Of a DNA stretch of 31,361 nucleotides, positions 12,151 through 23,626 are shown one piece after another. The DNA is taken from positions 182,693 to 214,053 of the forward strand of contig NW_003106598.1 of the NCBI RefSeq assembly GCF_000003605.2, read 5' to 3'. Source of the DNA: Saccoglossus kowalevskii. Taxonomy: Eukaryota; Hemichordata; Enteropneusta; Harrimaniidae. The notes beneath the pieces were generated by a model that ran no database searches, had not been told where the DNA came from, and worked only from the letters and a program-made list of their open reading frames with translations. The position numbers and the translations under genes are program-made. Every line of letters starts with the position of its first letter. Position 1 is the stretch's first letter.

Positions 12151-15100
12151 GTGCGTACCATGATCGGAGAATGCTGTATTATCATGTACATTTCAGCCAG
12201 TATCATGACTGACATCTATGAGACACTCTTGGTTGAATGATTATACACCAAATCTGCCATACCATCCAGTATTTGACACTGAATGGTCATATCTCAGTCA
12301 CTTCCTTAGATTATTGCATACTGAAGTGTATTTCATATCTGTCGCCGAAAAGCGTATACTATGTATAATTAGAGACGAATAATGGCCGCCGGAAAAAAAT
12401 ACAGCTGGCAAACATTTTAGAGAATGCGTTCAAAAGGTGGTACACTTTTAACGTTACGGCTTCGGCCTTTACCTGGCACGAATTTAGCCGTATATCTGAC
12501 CTCGCCCGTACTTAAACTCGCAGTGTCGTCTGTGCGCTGTTTAGAAAAGAATTCCACACACTAATCAATTTCACAACGAGACTCGTCGTACGGTATACAT
12601 CTTACACAATTAGCAAAACATTAGTAGAGTAACATTAATTCTGTTTCTCCAAGACCCTGACCCTACATTTATAAGGTGAATTGTGTATTAGATTTTTTTG
12701 TCAATTATAAAGAGCGATGATGCATTATAAGATAATTGTAATCTCCGCTCACGTGCGTGATATCAGTCCCAAAGGCTGCTGGCTGCAACAACGAATCGTT
12801 CAGCCTCGGTCTCGATTCCTCATGAGTAATCGTTCATCACGATAACATCAGTTGTTTTTTTTAAATTCTTGAGTAAATTCATGATGAAATAATATATTAC
12901 GTCTTTCAAACTGTTTTAGTTACCTTGATTACCTTGTTCTTTTCAGCGTTACAATCCAGTAGACTTAGATTTTTGGCGCCAAAATGTAACACAGACTGGA
13001 ATGACTGAGCTCTGATCAAATGTATCAGTAATTCTCTGTCACATTGGTTTTTGGTCATGAATTTGAACTAGAGTGCAATAGCTTCAAAATATGCAGTTTC
13101 AAAGTAAAAATTGGTTAAAAAGTAGAAAACAATTTCAAATGTGTTCCCACTTGGATTTTCTAGACTGTCTAGATTGGATGACTCACATTATTTGATCATT
13201 CGGACAACCTTTACCGACTGAGGTCACAGACTCGTTTTTTGTCGCATCTCGTTCATTTCTCCGTTTTCTCCCAAGTGCAGTTATCATTACTATGTAAAAA
13301 AAAATAACGGAAAGAATCTGTTTTGGTTCAAAGTATGATATGTTACACTTTGTGATACATTATGCGGTTACTATAGGAACTACAACGAGTGGCCCTTGGT
13401 TTACATGGCAACCATGTGCAAAACAGCAATGTTCATCCTGTGAACTATTAGCCACGAGTTTGAGAATTCCTGACTTACACCTAAATGTAAAACTCCAAAG
13501 CATACATGTACATAGCTATATCACTATTTTACTTTTGTCTTTTGCTTATGGGTAATCTCAGACTAGAAGCCTGAGGTATAATTCAACGTGTACCACGTGA
13601 CATTTAAATTACCATTCTAATACTGAAGCCGGAATAGCTTAGGCGCCAGGTGCTTCATGCACTGTCGTTGGTTCGACTAAAAGCCAGCCAAGTCATACCT
13701 TTATTTGGCCATGTTTTTGAACTTCAATCCAACTCCATGCATTTTGGGGAAAGAGAAAAATCCGGGACTCGGCCGCCAATGGTCTTGGACTCCTCGTGTG
13801 CCAATTGTCCTGGGACTCGGACGCTAGCGACATTTACATACATTGGCTGGAGAGATGTATAACACGTGGGTGTTCATATACAATAGTAAAATAGTTTGAA
13901 CGCTCTGTATGGCAGAAGAAGAAACGTCACATAAGATCATCGAATTCATTTTACTCACGGGGTACACACATGTGTGGGTGGTAACAGCTGTCACAATGTA
14001 ATGTTTCAGTCGAATCGTGTAATCGGCTTAATACTAGTTGATACTTTTGATAGATTTATATAGATATGAAATAATAATGTTTCGATAAAAATCGATTTCG
14101 ATAAAATCATGATATTTTGTGGTTCTTAATGTACTGTGGTGTTATGATCAATGCGGGTCAAAGTTCACGTTGATATTAACACAAATACTCCAGAAATGTG
14201 GTCTTTCAAAAAATTTTCAAATGAAATATCAAATGTACTCAGGACTTTGCAAGGAAAGTTAAAGTATTAATTTTAATTTAAACAAATTGAATAAGTCGTA
14301 AGTTTCACAGAAACTGCATATATTGGTGAAATTACAATCCTTAGTTCACGAACTATCACGAGTCAGTAATTCGACCAATCAGTAATATAGTTGCGTGCGC
14401 TCACTGTGCTCACTGTCGATGTCGCCGATCCCGAACCGCTGCTACGCTCATCCACTTTCCCATGCTTAATTCTATGTTTTTATTGCTGGTGTTGTTGCAA
14501 ATATGATAAACGTCGTGCCTATAAGTGGCGCCCTCGGCGACAGAGCGTTTCTGTGACGTAAATTGGATATAATGGACGCTGCTCACAGCGTCGTCGATAT
14601 TGGGTTGATCTGTGGTCGCCCGTAATTAGAAAATAGTATTTTTTCAGATTTTACAGATTTTAAATGACATCGACTTCATGCGTGACAACAAGAGTTAGCC
14701 ATTTGAATTCATTGCATACATTCAGCTACGTCATTTTGTTGTCACATAAACGTTTCTACGTATGTATGCCACCAGTATCCATCTATCATTTTATCGACTA
14801 GTGGTTTGAACGATATACATGACATTATAAACCAATCATTTTGTAAACAGCGGACTTGTACGCCTCTAAATATTCGCCGTTATGAATTCGTGGTTGAGAT
14901 ACTAACATAAATGGGAGTCAGAGAGCATAAAACTAATTAGTATTAGTCGTGTAATCTGCATAATTTATCCTCAATTTGCGAAATAAAAACAAATCGACTA
15001 CACTATCGTTGTCTACATTATTATTGTATCACCACTGATTACAATGGTGACGTGGAAATTAACTAAACTTAGAAACTTACAACATACCCTCATCTGATGG

Positions 15101-15648
15101 TTGTTTTGTTGCCGGTTTTTGTACTATTTACGTCGAAATCTATTACCGTAACTGTTTAGAATAAAAATTACCCCTCGATTGCAATGGCCATTCCACCATA
15201 TGCTACCCGAGATGCCGTGTACTGAGAATGCCCGCAAGAATGGAAAGCATTACCAAAATAAAATACGATATAATCTGCTATCAATTTCAATTACGTTTAT
15301 AGCATCTTCCTTGAAGCATGTTTTAGCCCCAAAATTTATTTTCTAACCGTAGCAAAGTCGACTTAATATCACCTGGCGTTGCGTAGTTAAAATAAATACG
15401 ATCATGTACGCCTCAAGGACGTTATCTTCAAGGAAATCATTTCACTGAAGTCGTTATTGATGATTATGAGGACAGGAACGCAGCTCGTTAGCTTGTATTC
15501 TGTCATGTTCTCCATTCTCCCACAAGATAACGACACTAGAAATTGTGCAACTTTCTCTCGCCAGCGTGAAGATAGATGACTCTATCCAGGTCAAACTGGA
15601 CGACGAAAAGTCCAGTGTACAAACGGATAGCGGAAATAATAGCCCACT
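12151..15648. other. No gene recognised
   Basis: Mostly AT-rich unique-looking sequence. At 13630-13680 TAGCTTAGGCG and GGTTCGACTAA are spaced like RNA polymerase III A and B boxes, perhaps a tRNA-derived SINE head, but the cloverleaf does not close. Near 14082 TTTCGATAAAA is repeated twice. Confidence 0.45.
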
Positions 15649-15813
15649 TTAAAGCGGAGGATTGTCACCTGCGCACGCGCGGGAATTGAGTCCCAGGCGA
15701 CGATAAACAACACATACTAAAAACGCAAAAGCTCATGGGTATACGTTTGTTTGTAAACAATGACAAGCTTTGGCCATCTAACGCATGCGCAGGCGACGAC
15801 TCCCCCGCTTTAA
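15649..15813 (-). mobile_element. TTAA-ended MITE, 165 bp (family of 19161 copy)
   Basis: Ends TTAAAGCGGAGGATTGTCAC and, reversed, TTAAAGCGGGGGAGTCGTCG, both continuing into a GCGCA(C/T)GCG segment, with TTAA at both ends. Its reverse complement aligns over nearly all its length with the copy at 19161-19302. Non-autonomous; no transposase. Confidence 0.85.
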
Positions 15814-16392
15814 TGTCACCAGTTAAATTACCACATGCACTTATTTAGTTCTGGAACAGCAATACATAGTCGTCGCCCAACACCCATTAAAATGATTATG
15901 TCATTGTCACGTGGTATCATTTAAAACGAACGCAGTGTTAAGTGGATCACGAGTGGGAATTACAATCATTTATTGGTTTCGAACAAATTGTTTATGTCGA
16001 TTTAACCATGATGAAATTACTGTAAAACCATCATATTATTTTCACTGGCGGTTAATTTCGCTATTTCGATGCTATGAACAATTTCACTGGGCTGGACTTG
16101 GTTGAGAAACAGTGACTTCTATTGTTATTTGCGCACGTGGATTTAATTTAGCGGATTTTATATAAAAGCGAAAATAGGGAAATCAAAAACCAACGAATAA
16201 GTAATGCATTTACAGTAACCTGTTTAATCCTACTCACGAATTGTAATCCTTCGTCCCTCGCTGGTATTCTTCACGATGACGTCATGTTATCCTAAATGTC
16301 TGGATTAGAGGTCGTCGCCCGTTGGCGTCCGCGTCAACTTTTGATTACTCATTGCTTTGATGCTTATCTATATAAGTATATGTACTTGGCTA

Positions 16393-16690
16393 GACCTCTC
16401 TTAGATTTATTCATTTCGTGGTGATATCTTTAATACTCTAATTTTGGTGAATATTTCTGTCAATTTTTGATAAAAAGTAATATTTTTGATTTCTTCTTGA
16501 AAATCGCAATTCTGATTGCTTCAATATTATACAGGTACTACATATGGGCCTCTCTCGGACTTAATATCTTCAATCCTCTAAGTTTTGTCAATTTTGGTAA
16601 AATTTATATTTTTGACTTGTTGTTAAAAACCGCAGGACCTATCTCAGATTTGTTCATTTTGTGATGAAATCTTCAATTCTCAAATTGAAA
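16393..16690. repeat. Degenerate tandem repeat, about 2.5 copies
   Basis: Segments starting GACCTCTCTTAGATTTATTC (16394), GGCCTCTCTCGGACTT (16548) and GACCTATCTCAGATTTGTTC (16636) are each followed by ATCTTCAAT or ATCTTTAAT, a CTCTAA or CTCAAA, then TCAATTTTTG or TCAATTTTGG and a TATTTTTGA stretch (last copy partial). Spacing is 154 then 88 bases. Confidence 0.65.
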
Positions 16691-17075
16691 TGTGCATTGT
16701 TAACAGCGGGACTGAAATGCTACTTGTTTATATTTGCAATATATTAGTTCCATCATACATTGTCATTAAAATTTACATAAACCATTAAAAGTTCACTAAA
16801 TCATAAATTAATGAATATCGGTCTCCACGTTGCTGGTATCATTAGAGTCGTCACGCACGGATACTCAAGACAAGCAACTAATGAGTTTCGATTTGTGCGT
16901 GCAAAGGCAGTGTTTCAAATTACTGCTCGTGGCGTTACTACACTGTATTTTTCTTGATTTAGTCACGGTGAACGCATTAGGGAAATCGACAGTGTCGTCT
17001 TTATTATACTGGCGAACTAGCCAATTATTTGGCAATAGTTAGCACCACGTTTGTCGTTTTTTTTTTGTTTTTTTT

Positions 17076-17096
17076 GGGGGGGGGGGGTAAGGGGGG
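17076..17096. repeat. Poly(T)/poly(G) homopolymer tract
   Basis: A T-rich run is followed by twelve G, TAA and six G. Could fold as a partial G-rich structure, but it is also a place where base calls are often wrong. Confidence 0.8.
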
Positions 17097-17690
17097 TTTC
17101 TTATCTAGTTTTATGTTGTGGCTGGTAAGAATGCACCATGCCTTCGCGGATCTTAATCATAGCCCGTTCTTGACAATGAAAAACTTTCGTATTTGATTGA
17201 GATGAAACATTATTACTGCGGAGGTGGCAAGGTTACAATATGCGTGCGCAACATTTTCACTGACAGTGGCGTTGTACTATTTTCGTTCTGAGTTCGGGAC
17301 CCTGGTAATACAGTTACTGCTCAAAGTAAATGTAGGATTCTATTTTGATCACGTGTTTAGAATTACAGCACCAATTGCTCTCACTACTGTGACAGCCAAT
17401 CAGAAACCAAATCCTTCACGCGTAACGTGGTACCGTGTTTATTATTTGTGTATATTGTCACTAATTGTATTTATATCCCGGTTTATATATTTAAATGTAA
17501 AACAAATTGTATATAGTGTTTCGATGACAGGCGTGTCTATTACTACAGTGTTACCACCATCGGGAAATAAATTGTTAGCTTTTTTGTTTCTGAGCTAGTG
17601 TGATCTTCAGAAAGTGGTTGAATGGCCGCCGAAAATATGTTAACAGGTAACTTCATTTGTAGTGTAGCTACAACAGTAAAACTAAGAATA

Positions 17691-17804
17691 CTCGATGTTT
17701 TTTTCACTTTAGATTTGACCACNNNNNNNNNNNNNNNNNNNNNNNNNNNNNNNNNNNNNNNNNNNNNNNNNNCTCGATGTTTTTTTCACTTTAGATTTGA
17801 CCAC
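17691..17804. other. Assembly gap of 50 N with identical 32-bp flanks
   Basis: Fifty N fill 17723-17772. The 32 bases before the gap (17691-17722) are identical to the 32 after it (17773-17804), beginning CTCGATGTTTTTTTCAC and ending TTTGACCAC. Most simply the two contigs overlap here and no sequence is missing. Confidence 0.9.
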
Positions 17805-19160
17805 ACAAACTCGGGTTATTAAATACCACAACAAGTGTTAATATTTGTCATAAAAGCGAGTATAAAAAGAGAGTATTTTATAGGTATTCCCGGCATTTGA
17901 GGCGAGGCACGTAAACATGGGAAGAGCTCCGAGTAAATAATTTATTCGATGTTCTAAACCAATGAAATCCACATAAGATAAGAGGCAGAAGGGATATTTT
18001 AAGGCATGTTTCAAATGTTGACACGTGCATATGGCAATTTGGGGTAGTAGGTGAATGGTAGAATAGAGATGCGTGAATTTTATATATATATATCTCGCAT
18101 AGAATGGGGTTACGCATGTATGAATCAACATTTCATTTCCAGTTATGAAGCTGTATTCATTTCCCAAGTGATCGTAAAAAGTGTGTTTAGAACTATTAAA
18201 AATGCATGACTTGGCCTCGCATGGCATATTTCTCCGCGATGTATCATTTTCAGTCATTTATTGTCTGTTCATAAACTGATGTCGATCTCAACCGTGGGAC
18301 TTCATTGTTTGGAAACCTTCGTTAAACTTCTTCGATTTGTAGTGAATTATTTTATGGTTACTTATACTTGTCAATAACTGAAAAATATGTTGTTAGTGTA
18401 ATGCAGTAATGAGGTTGTAGTGTCACTAACTAGTTAGCCGATTTTCAAAACCAAAATTTGGAAACAAAAAATAAACTACACAAACATTGTTTGTGTTTTC
18501 TTACAATCAAAATCGGAGCGATGTACTCATGATACTTTGACTGTATTAGCTCACATTATATTAGTAAGCATATTTTACACTCATACAATTTTCAGGATAT
18601 GAAATGGATACGTACGCATCTAGGGTCAAACATTTGACCCGCATGTAATTTTACAACATTCACGTAATTGCCTCGCCATAGCCACCATGGATGAAACTAT
18701 TTCAGGCCATTTTGGCCCAGCGTTACATCGATAAACATCCGAAACATTGGCAAATGCAGATCACGGTGATCGTATGATCATCCGCTATTACGTTCCCTTC
18801 TCGCGTCTCAATTACATTACTTCATATGTGTCATGGTGTTCGGTGTATAATCACGCCCAGAGATGATATTTAAAAAAAAATATGTGACAAAAATATTTAT
18901 TTTTGGGGAAAAAATGTATGGATGTTGCTTGATAAGTTAAAATTCACTTTATTTTGAATCTAGATATTTCCAAAAATTGGACGCCGTGACCTGAACAATT
19001 TTAATTTTTGGTTTACCCATTCGACCTGACTCTTTGGCGACAAGAAAACCGGTTTGACTCCTTACGCGCCAGGTAAACGCCCGGCAGCTTAGACACCAAG
19101 CAAACACTTGACCTCGCAGATGACCAGTGAAACCACAAGACGCTTCGTCACGTCTCACCC
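17805..19160. other. No gene recognised
   Basis: A 139-codon frame on the minus strand (17838-18257) is the longest here; it contains a TATATATATATA tract and shows no family features. Otherwise nothing. Confidence 0.45.
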
Positions 19161-19302
19161 TTAAAGCGGGGGAGTCGTCACATACGCATGCGTCAGATGG
19201 CCATAGCGTGTCATTGTTTACAAACAAGTGTCTACCCATGAGCCTTTGCGCTTTAAGCGTTTGTTGTTATCGTCGCTTGGAACTCAATTCCCGTGCGATT
19301 AA
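19161..19302 (+). mobile_element. TTAA-ended MITE, 142 bp, one terminal inverted repeat shortened
   Basis: Starts TTAAAGCGGGGGAGTCGTCA and shares with the 15649 copy the segments CAGATGGCCA, TGTCATTGTTTACAAACAA, TACCCATGAGC and ACTCAATTCCCG, in inverted genomic orientation. It then ends early at CCCGTGCGATTAA, lacking about 20 bases of the right inverted repeat found in the other copy. Short ORFs on both strands here belong to the MITE and its flanks and are not genes. Confidence 0.8.
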
Positions 19303-19407
19303 GATTTGGCCAATTCTCAAATTGAAATTAAAGTCAACTCAGGAAATGCGCGTGTCGGCATTTGGTTTAGCGTTTAGATTGATACATAGTATACCTACCT
19401 AAATACT

Positions 19408-19548
19408 CAGCCGGAGTACGTGTTGCATTATTTAGCATGCGAGCGTGCCTCATTTATGAATATTTATTGTATTCTAATCTACGCACGTATTGTCAGCCGG
19501 AATACGTGTTGCACCACTAATTTAGCATGGGTGCGTGCCTCATTTATG
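19408..19548. repeat. Imperfect two-copy tandem repeat, 86-bp offset
   Basis: CAGCCGGAGTACGTGTTGCA at 19408 recurs as CAGCCGGAATACGTGTTGCA at 19494, each followed by TTTAGCATG and GCGTGCCTCATTTATG. The second copy has a 4-base insertion (CCACTAAT against TTAT). Confidence 0.85.
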
Positions 19549-21961
19549 CTGTGTTGGTGGTTATTTCATAACTTTCAACTGAATGCTTGAGTGTGACACC
19601 TTAAAGAAAAATCATTTCCGGAAGCACGGGCGAAGAAACCGACCATTAATTCCAAACAAATGATACATCCACCGTTTTTTTAGTGCAATGTACATTTAAC
19701 ACAATATTTGGAAGATAATGGTATCGCGTCACCTTGGAAACGCTGACAAATTGTGGTTAATAGTGCTTGGTTATTGAAGCGCGAAACTGAGTGCGGATGT
19801 AACTTTCGATATTATTTTATTCGATATTTTCTTAATTAATGAAAAGCCTTCCCTTATTCCTTGTACGCATGCGTGTCAGAAAGTTTTGCGCACAGATGCC
19901 ATTATTTGCACTGAAACCTTGGTCTCTGCATTTTAGAATGTTTTTACGAAATGGCATATACCAGTAGTTCATGGATATTTTATTAAGTTGTCTTCAATAA
20001 TAAGGTGAATTACTGAGCTTTCATCAGGTAAGCGCGTTCACTTCGTTGTATGGGCTTTTCACACTACACTCGGACTACGGTGGGCACTGCGTTTTACCGT
20101 GGACATGTCAATGACAATTCGCAGTTTAACCGGTCCTCTACTTTCCCATTTATAAACTATGGTGTATATATTATGTAGCATTCTTTGTTTGTAATCCACA
20201 TTAGTAATGCATACTCTAGTACACGAGTGACGCATTCTAGATGACACATCATTAGATTACAGGGAACGGAGCGTGTACGACGCATTCACCCGCAAATATG
20301 CATATACGGGCATCTATTACAATATTACAGCCATCTTACAAGAGTTGTACAATAACGCGGCGACTGTTGCTATGGCAAACAAATTAGTGTTTTGAATATG
20401 TGCCTGTCGATAGATATCATTTACCAATATTGAACAGCGACCTCGGCATGAACTCGTAGTACGAGATCGAACATGCTTAGATAACACCACAGTCGTCTGG
20501 TTACTCAATGCTACAGACAATGTTGCTGAAATGATATCGATGCAACTATAAATAAAAAGAAAACTGTCATGCTGATTTTATGACATCTTGTCGAATACAT
20601 AGGCCAGTGTGTGTCAGTGCTGCTATTTCTGTAATAGCGTGACGTTACTGGAATACGTACACGTCCCAGGCGGCATGGAAAACCAATCAATACCCGACTA
20701 GTCTTTGATTCACGTGTGAACTGCTTTGGTTGTGGATTTCAGTTTCGTCATCGCCCTGGTTCCGATTTCACTCCTTGTTGCGTGTAGTCGTATACATGTA
20801 CATTTCAGTGGTGTTATATTGACGAATACCGACATAATAGTATTGTATCACGGCGTGTCTGTATTATGTCCGTCTGGAATAACGAACGCACGTGAATGTG
20901 TAATGTATAAATGGACGGTCATTCACTGAATGGTAACGGATATACGGATTTAGTTGGATTGGGAAATGTACCCATTCAAACAATAAGTATTATTTGCGGA
21001 CGATGTGGCCAGTGCCCATAATACATGTGTATGTGTCCCGTGTTTATTATAAAAATATAATACGTTTGAATGATTTTATATCAAATACTATGTATTTCGG
21101 AACTACAGACTAATTTGATCATGTGATGCCTTTGTAAACGGAGAGATGTTATTAATTTTCATAAAATCCCGAGAAATATTTATAGAATTACTATTTACGT
21201 TACTATGTGAGATTACTTACTATCCATAATGAAATCAAGTGACGTAATAGTCCCAGATTTAACTGTAATCAGGTAAGCCAGAAATCAGCATAAGCTCGAT
21301 ACATATTATTGTTATTTTAATTGCCTCGATATCGACAACGATCCATATCTTAATGTTCAAATCGCCCCAGTCGTCACGCAGCGCGTGTTCGAACTTATCG
21401 TTTTTCACATATTTGCTACATTAAAAAACTACAACTACAACGAAATAAAACAGTTGTCTATTTGAATGATGTTGTTCACGCCACTGAAGAGGCAATTTTT
21501 AACAAATTTTGTACAACTGAACAAATATTTTCGACAAATTAATGGTCTGCTTATATGTTCTTTGCAACTAGAGCAATGGCGATGGTTCAATTAAATGGTA
21601 GGAATCACGCCGCATCGACTTCGAAGTGGCTTGTTTTGCAGGTCACGTATGACAAGAGATGTGCTTAGTTGGTTATGTGGCGGTGATTTATAATTGGGCC
21701 ATATGAATGTCATCTTAGTTTCACAGCCCATCTTGCTTCAATAACTTACCCACATTCTGTACTACAGCTCGTTTTCATTGCAATGTGAAAATATTGAAAT
21801 TATAGCAATTGAGTTATAATTTTAATACAATTATTATGAATAATTTCCGTATTTTTTCTAAATTACCTCGAACTTTGCATTATTAACCGAATTATAAACT
21901 AAATCACAATGTTTTTGCGATGCATGAAATATTACATATTAGAAATAACAACACACTTCCC
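19549..21961. other. No gene recognised
   Basis: Short unrecognised frames only. Two CACGTG sites (20711, 20889). Confidence 0.5.
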
Positions 21962-22021
21962 AAATGCGCATGCCCTGTAATTAATAGTACGTACCATTAA
22001 TTCGGAGCACATGCGCAATTT
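21962..22021. repeat. 60-bp imperfect palindrome
   Basis: The arms pair around GTAC|GTAC: AAATGCGCATG, AATTAAT and GTAC on the left match AAATTGCGCATG, AATTAAT and GTAC on the complement of the right, with one small bulge and several mismatches. Both arms carry a TGCGCATG core like an NRF1 half-site. It could be a miniature inverted-repeat element or a hairpin; no TTAA ends. Confidence 0.65.
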
Positions 22022-23076
22022 GTTTCAAAGATTTAGTACAGTTTATGAATTATTAACTGGACATAGCATTAGGTAAACCGGGACCAATTAAACATAATTT
22101 ATTTTGTGTAAAGTTATGTTGAATGTGCCCGTGATATCGTTCATTTACGTCGTACAACATACATCGTTAGTACGTGCGAAATATTTCTAATCGGTTAATA
22201 ACAATAGTGATCACCGTTATAGCCATGTGTCGCCACTATTACGCATCCGGGGTCGTACATTCGCCCTCAGATTAATTAGAGTCGCATATGAAAGTTGTGT
22301 AGCAGCTGCTGATTTAATAAGCACGTGGTGCGTGAACTGCAGTATGTCCTGGAGCGATGATCTCACGCTGCATTTCTACATGTTGTATAATGAAATTTGT
22401 GAAGAGTCATATACCCATGGGGTGCCCCTTCCCGTGGCTGAATGTTTTACGGGGGGAAACAGTAGGATCAATGCGAGTTCCACTGCATGAGGTTGTGCGT
22501 GATGTCGTGGGAACGAGACGAGACGAGATGAGACGAACGAAGCTGGAATTGTATGAATGAGAGGCAGCTTTGACCCCGCCGTACATGTGGAACCCGGCAT
22601 GAACAATAAATATGTTCGATGAAATGAGTCATATTGTGTCGATTAACATGTATGTGTAAAACAAATTCTGCGAAAAGTCTGTATTACAAACGGTTCGTGA
22701 TGAACGCCAAGATTGAATTTGTCGATGTAAATGGCTTTATTTCGCCACTGTATTGGTAATTATGACACAATGTAAAAATGCTGGTTGCAAAATCTTAGGT
22801 CTCGCAATCACTGTGAGTTTACGTCAAGTCTCGTGATAACATAGAACATGGAACTCGGCGTTGAACTCAACTCAACAAATGATTGGATTTAGTACATGTG
22901 TTCTCTTACATTATGTTACGACTGGGCACGGTGCGATGACATTCGAAGAATGGCAATTTACTCGAAGTGGTTGATTTAAAATTGTTTTTTTTTTCTTTTG
23001 CTTTGCATTGCGGAAAAGCAATCATATTGAAGACTTTCTCGGTGTACCAGTTTTCGACATTTTCTGTAACGTAACT
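22022..23076. other. No gene recognised; possible upstream region of the GT61-like gene
   Basis: Short overlapping frames on both strands near 22227-22606 are not recognisable. GAGACGAGACGAGATGAGACG near 22513 is a short GAGAC-type simple repeat. A 5' non-coding exon of the downstream gene could lie here, but I cannot point to it. Confidence 0.4.
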
Positions 23077-23360
23077 TTAAAGAGCGGTGGTTGTCGTGCC
23101 ACACATGCGCGAGATACGGGTCGATGTAACTTCTGCGCAGACAAAACGAGTGCAAACTGAGACGTTACCAAGCTTTAACTACACTGTATGTAATTTGGTG
23201 ATTGAAAGGTATCGAAAGAGTCGTCAACGGTACTTAGTGCACGCCCAGGTCAAAACTCGTACTCGTGATTTTCTTTAGAAGAGCGCATTACATTGTGGGA
23301 ATATCAATGTTTATCAACACAAATGTCGCACATGCGCGGCGCGATGATAACCGCCTATTA
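23077..23360. mobile_element. Diverged TTAA-type MITE, about 284 bp, upstream of the GT61-like exon
   Basis: The left end TTAAAGAGCGGTGGTTGTCG, followed by CACATGCGCG, matches imperfectly in inverted orientation with CACATGCGCGGCGCGATG, ATAACCGCC and TATTA at 23329-23360. The left end is clearly like the 7226 copy; the right end is more decayed and its TTAA has become TTAG. It ends about 170 bases before the predicted splice acceptor. Confidence 0.6.
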
Positions 23361-23510
23361 GGTGGCACTTGCAATGTGGAATACAGACCATAATAGTTTT
23401 TCTTCGAGGTCCATAGCTTTATGTATATCTATTTTAATATTTTTCAACATTTTTTGCGGATTGTGATTACATGTAACTACCATAACGAACTTGCTACACA
23501 GTGACTACAT

Positions 23511-23530
23511 TTTTTTTTAATCTTTTCTAG
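23511..23530 (+). promoter_or_regulatory. Probable 3' splice site of a 5'-UTR intron
   Basis: A T-rich tract runs into TTTTCTAG, with the AG at 23529-23530, 96 bases before the probable start codon. This is a good animal splice acceptor, and the sequence between it and the ATG has stops in the coding frame, so it would be untranslated leader. The upstream exon was not located; it may lie beyond the MITE at 23077. Inference only; the transcript could instead start near here without splicing. Confidence 0.45.
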
Positions 23531-23626
23531 GCGAAAATCATACCAAAGGGATGTATAAATTTTTATATAACCGTATGAGGGCGTAAGACAACCACATCGC
23601 CTTGATCGTGTACCTCCTGGGTGCCA

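Noticed and set aside
11875-12240. ORFs of 121 (+), 75 (-) and 66 (-) codons as repeat proteins
   Set aside because: They arise from the 42-bp minisatellite, whose length keeps several frames open at once; frame switches occur at the 43-bp unit.
13630-13690. tRNA gene or tRNA-derived SINE
   Set aside because: A- and B-box-like words are present at plausible spacing, but the acceptor and T stems do not pair and no SINE tail or second copy was seen.
17076-17096. G-quadruplex
   Set aside because: Only two G runs, in a homopolymer tract prone to sequencing error.
17224-17598. 124-codon hydrophobic ORF as a membrane protein gene
   Set aside because: Starts on GTG, AT-rich random composition, no recognisable family, and hydrophobicity is expected from T-rich DNA.
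17838-18257. 139-codon minus-strand ORF as a gene
   Set aside because: Reads through a TA-repeat tract and has no motif or homologue that I recognise.
18949-19402. Overlapping ORFs of 96 (-) and 91 (+) codons
   Set aside because: Both run through the TTAA-type MITE at 19161-19302, whose second copy at 15649 has no matching frames.
23087-23278. 63-codon ORF just upstream of the GT61-like gene as an upstream peptide
   Set aside because: Lies within the MITE at 23077-23360 and has no independent support.
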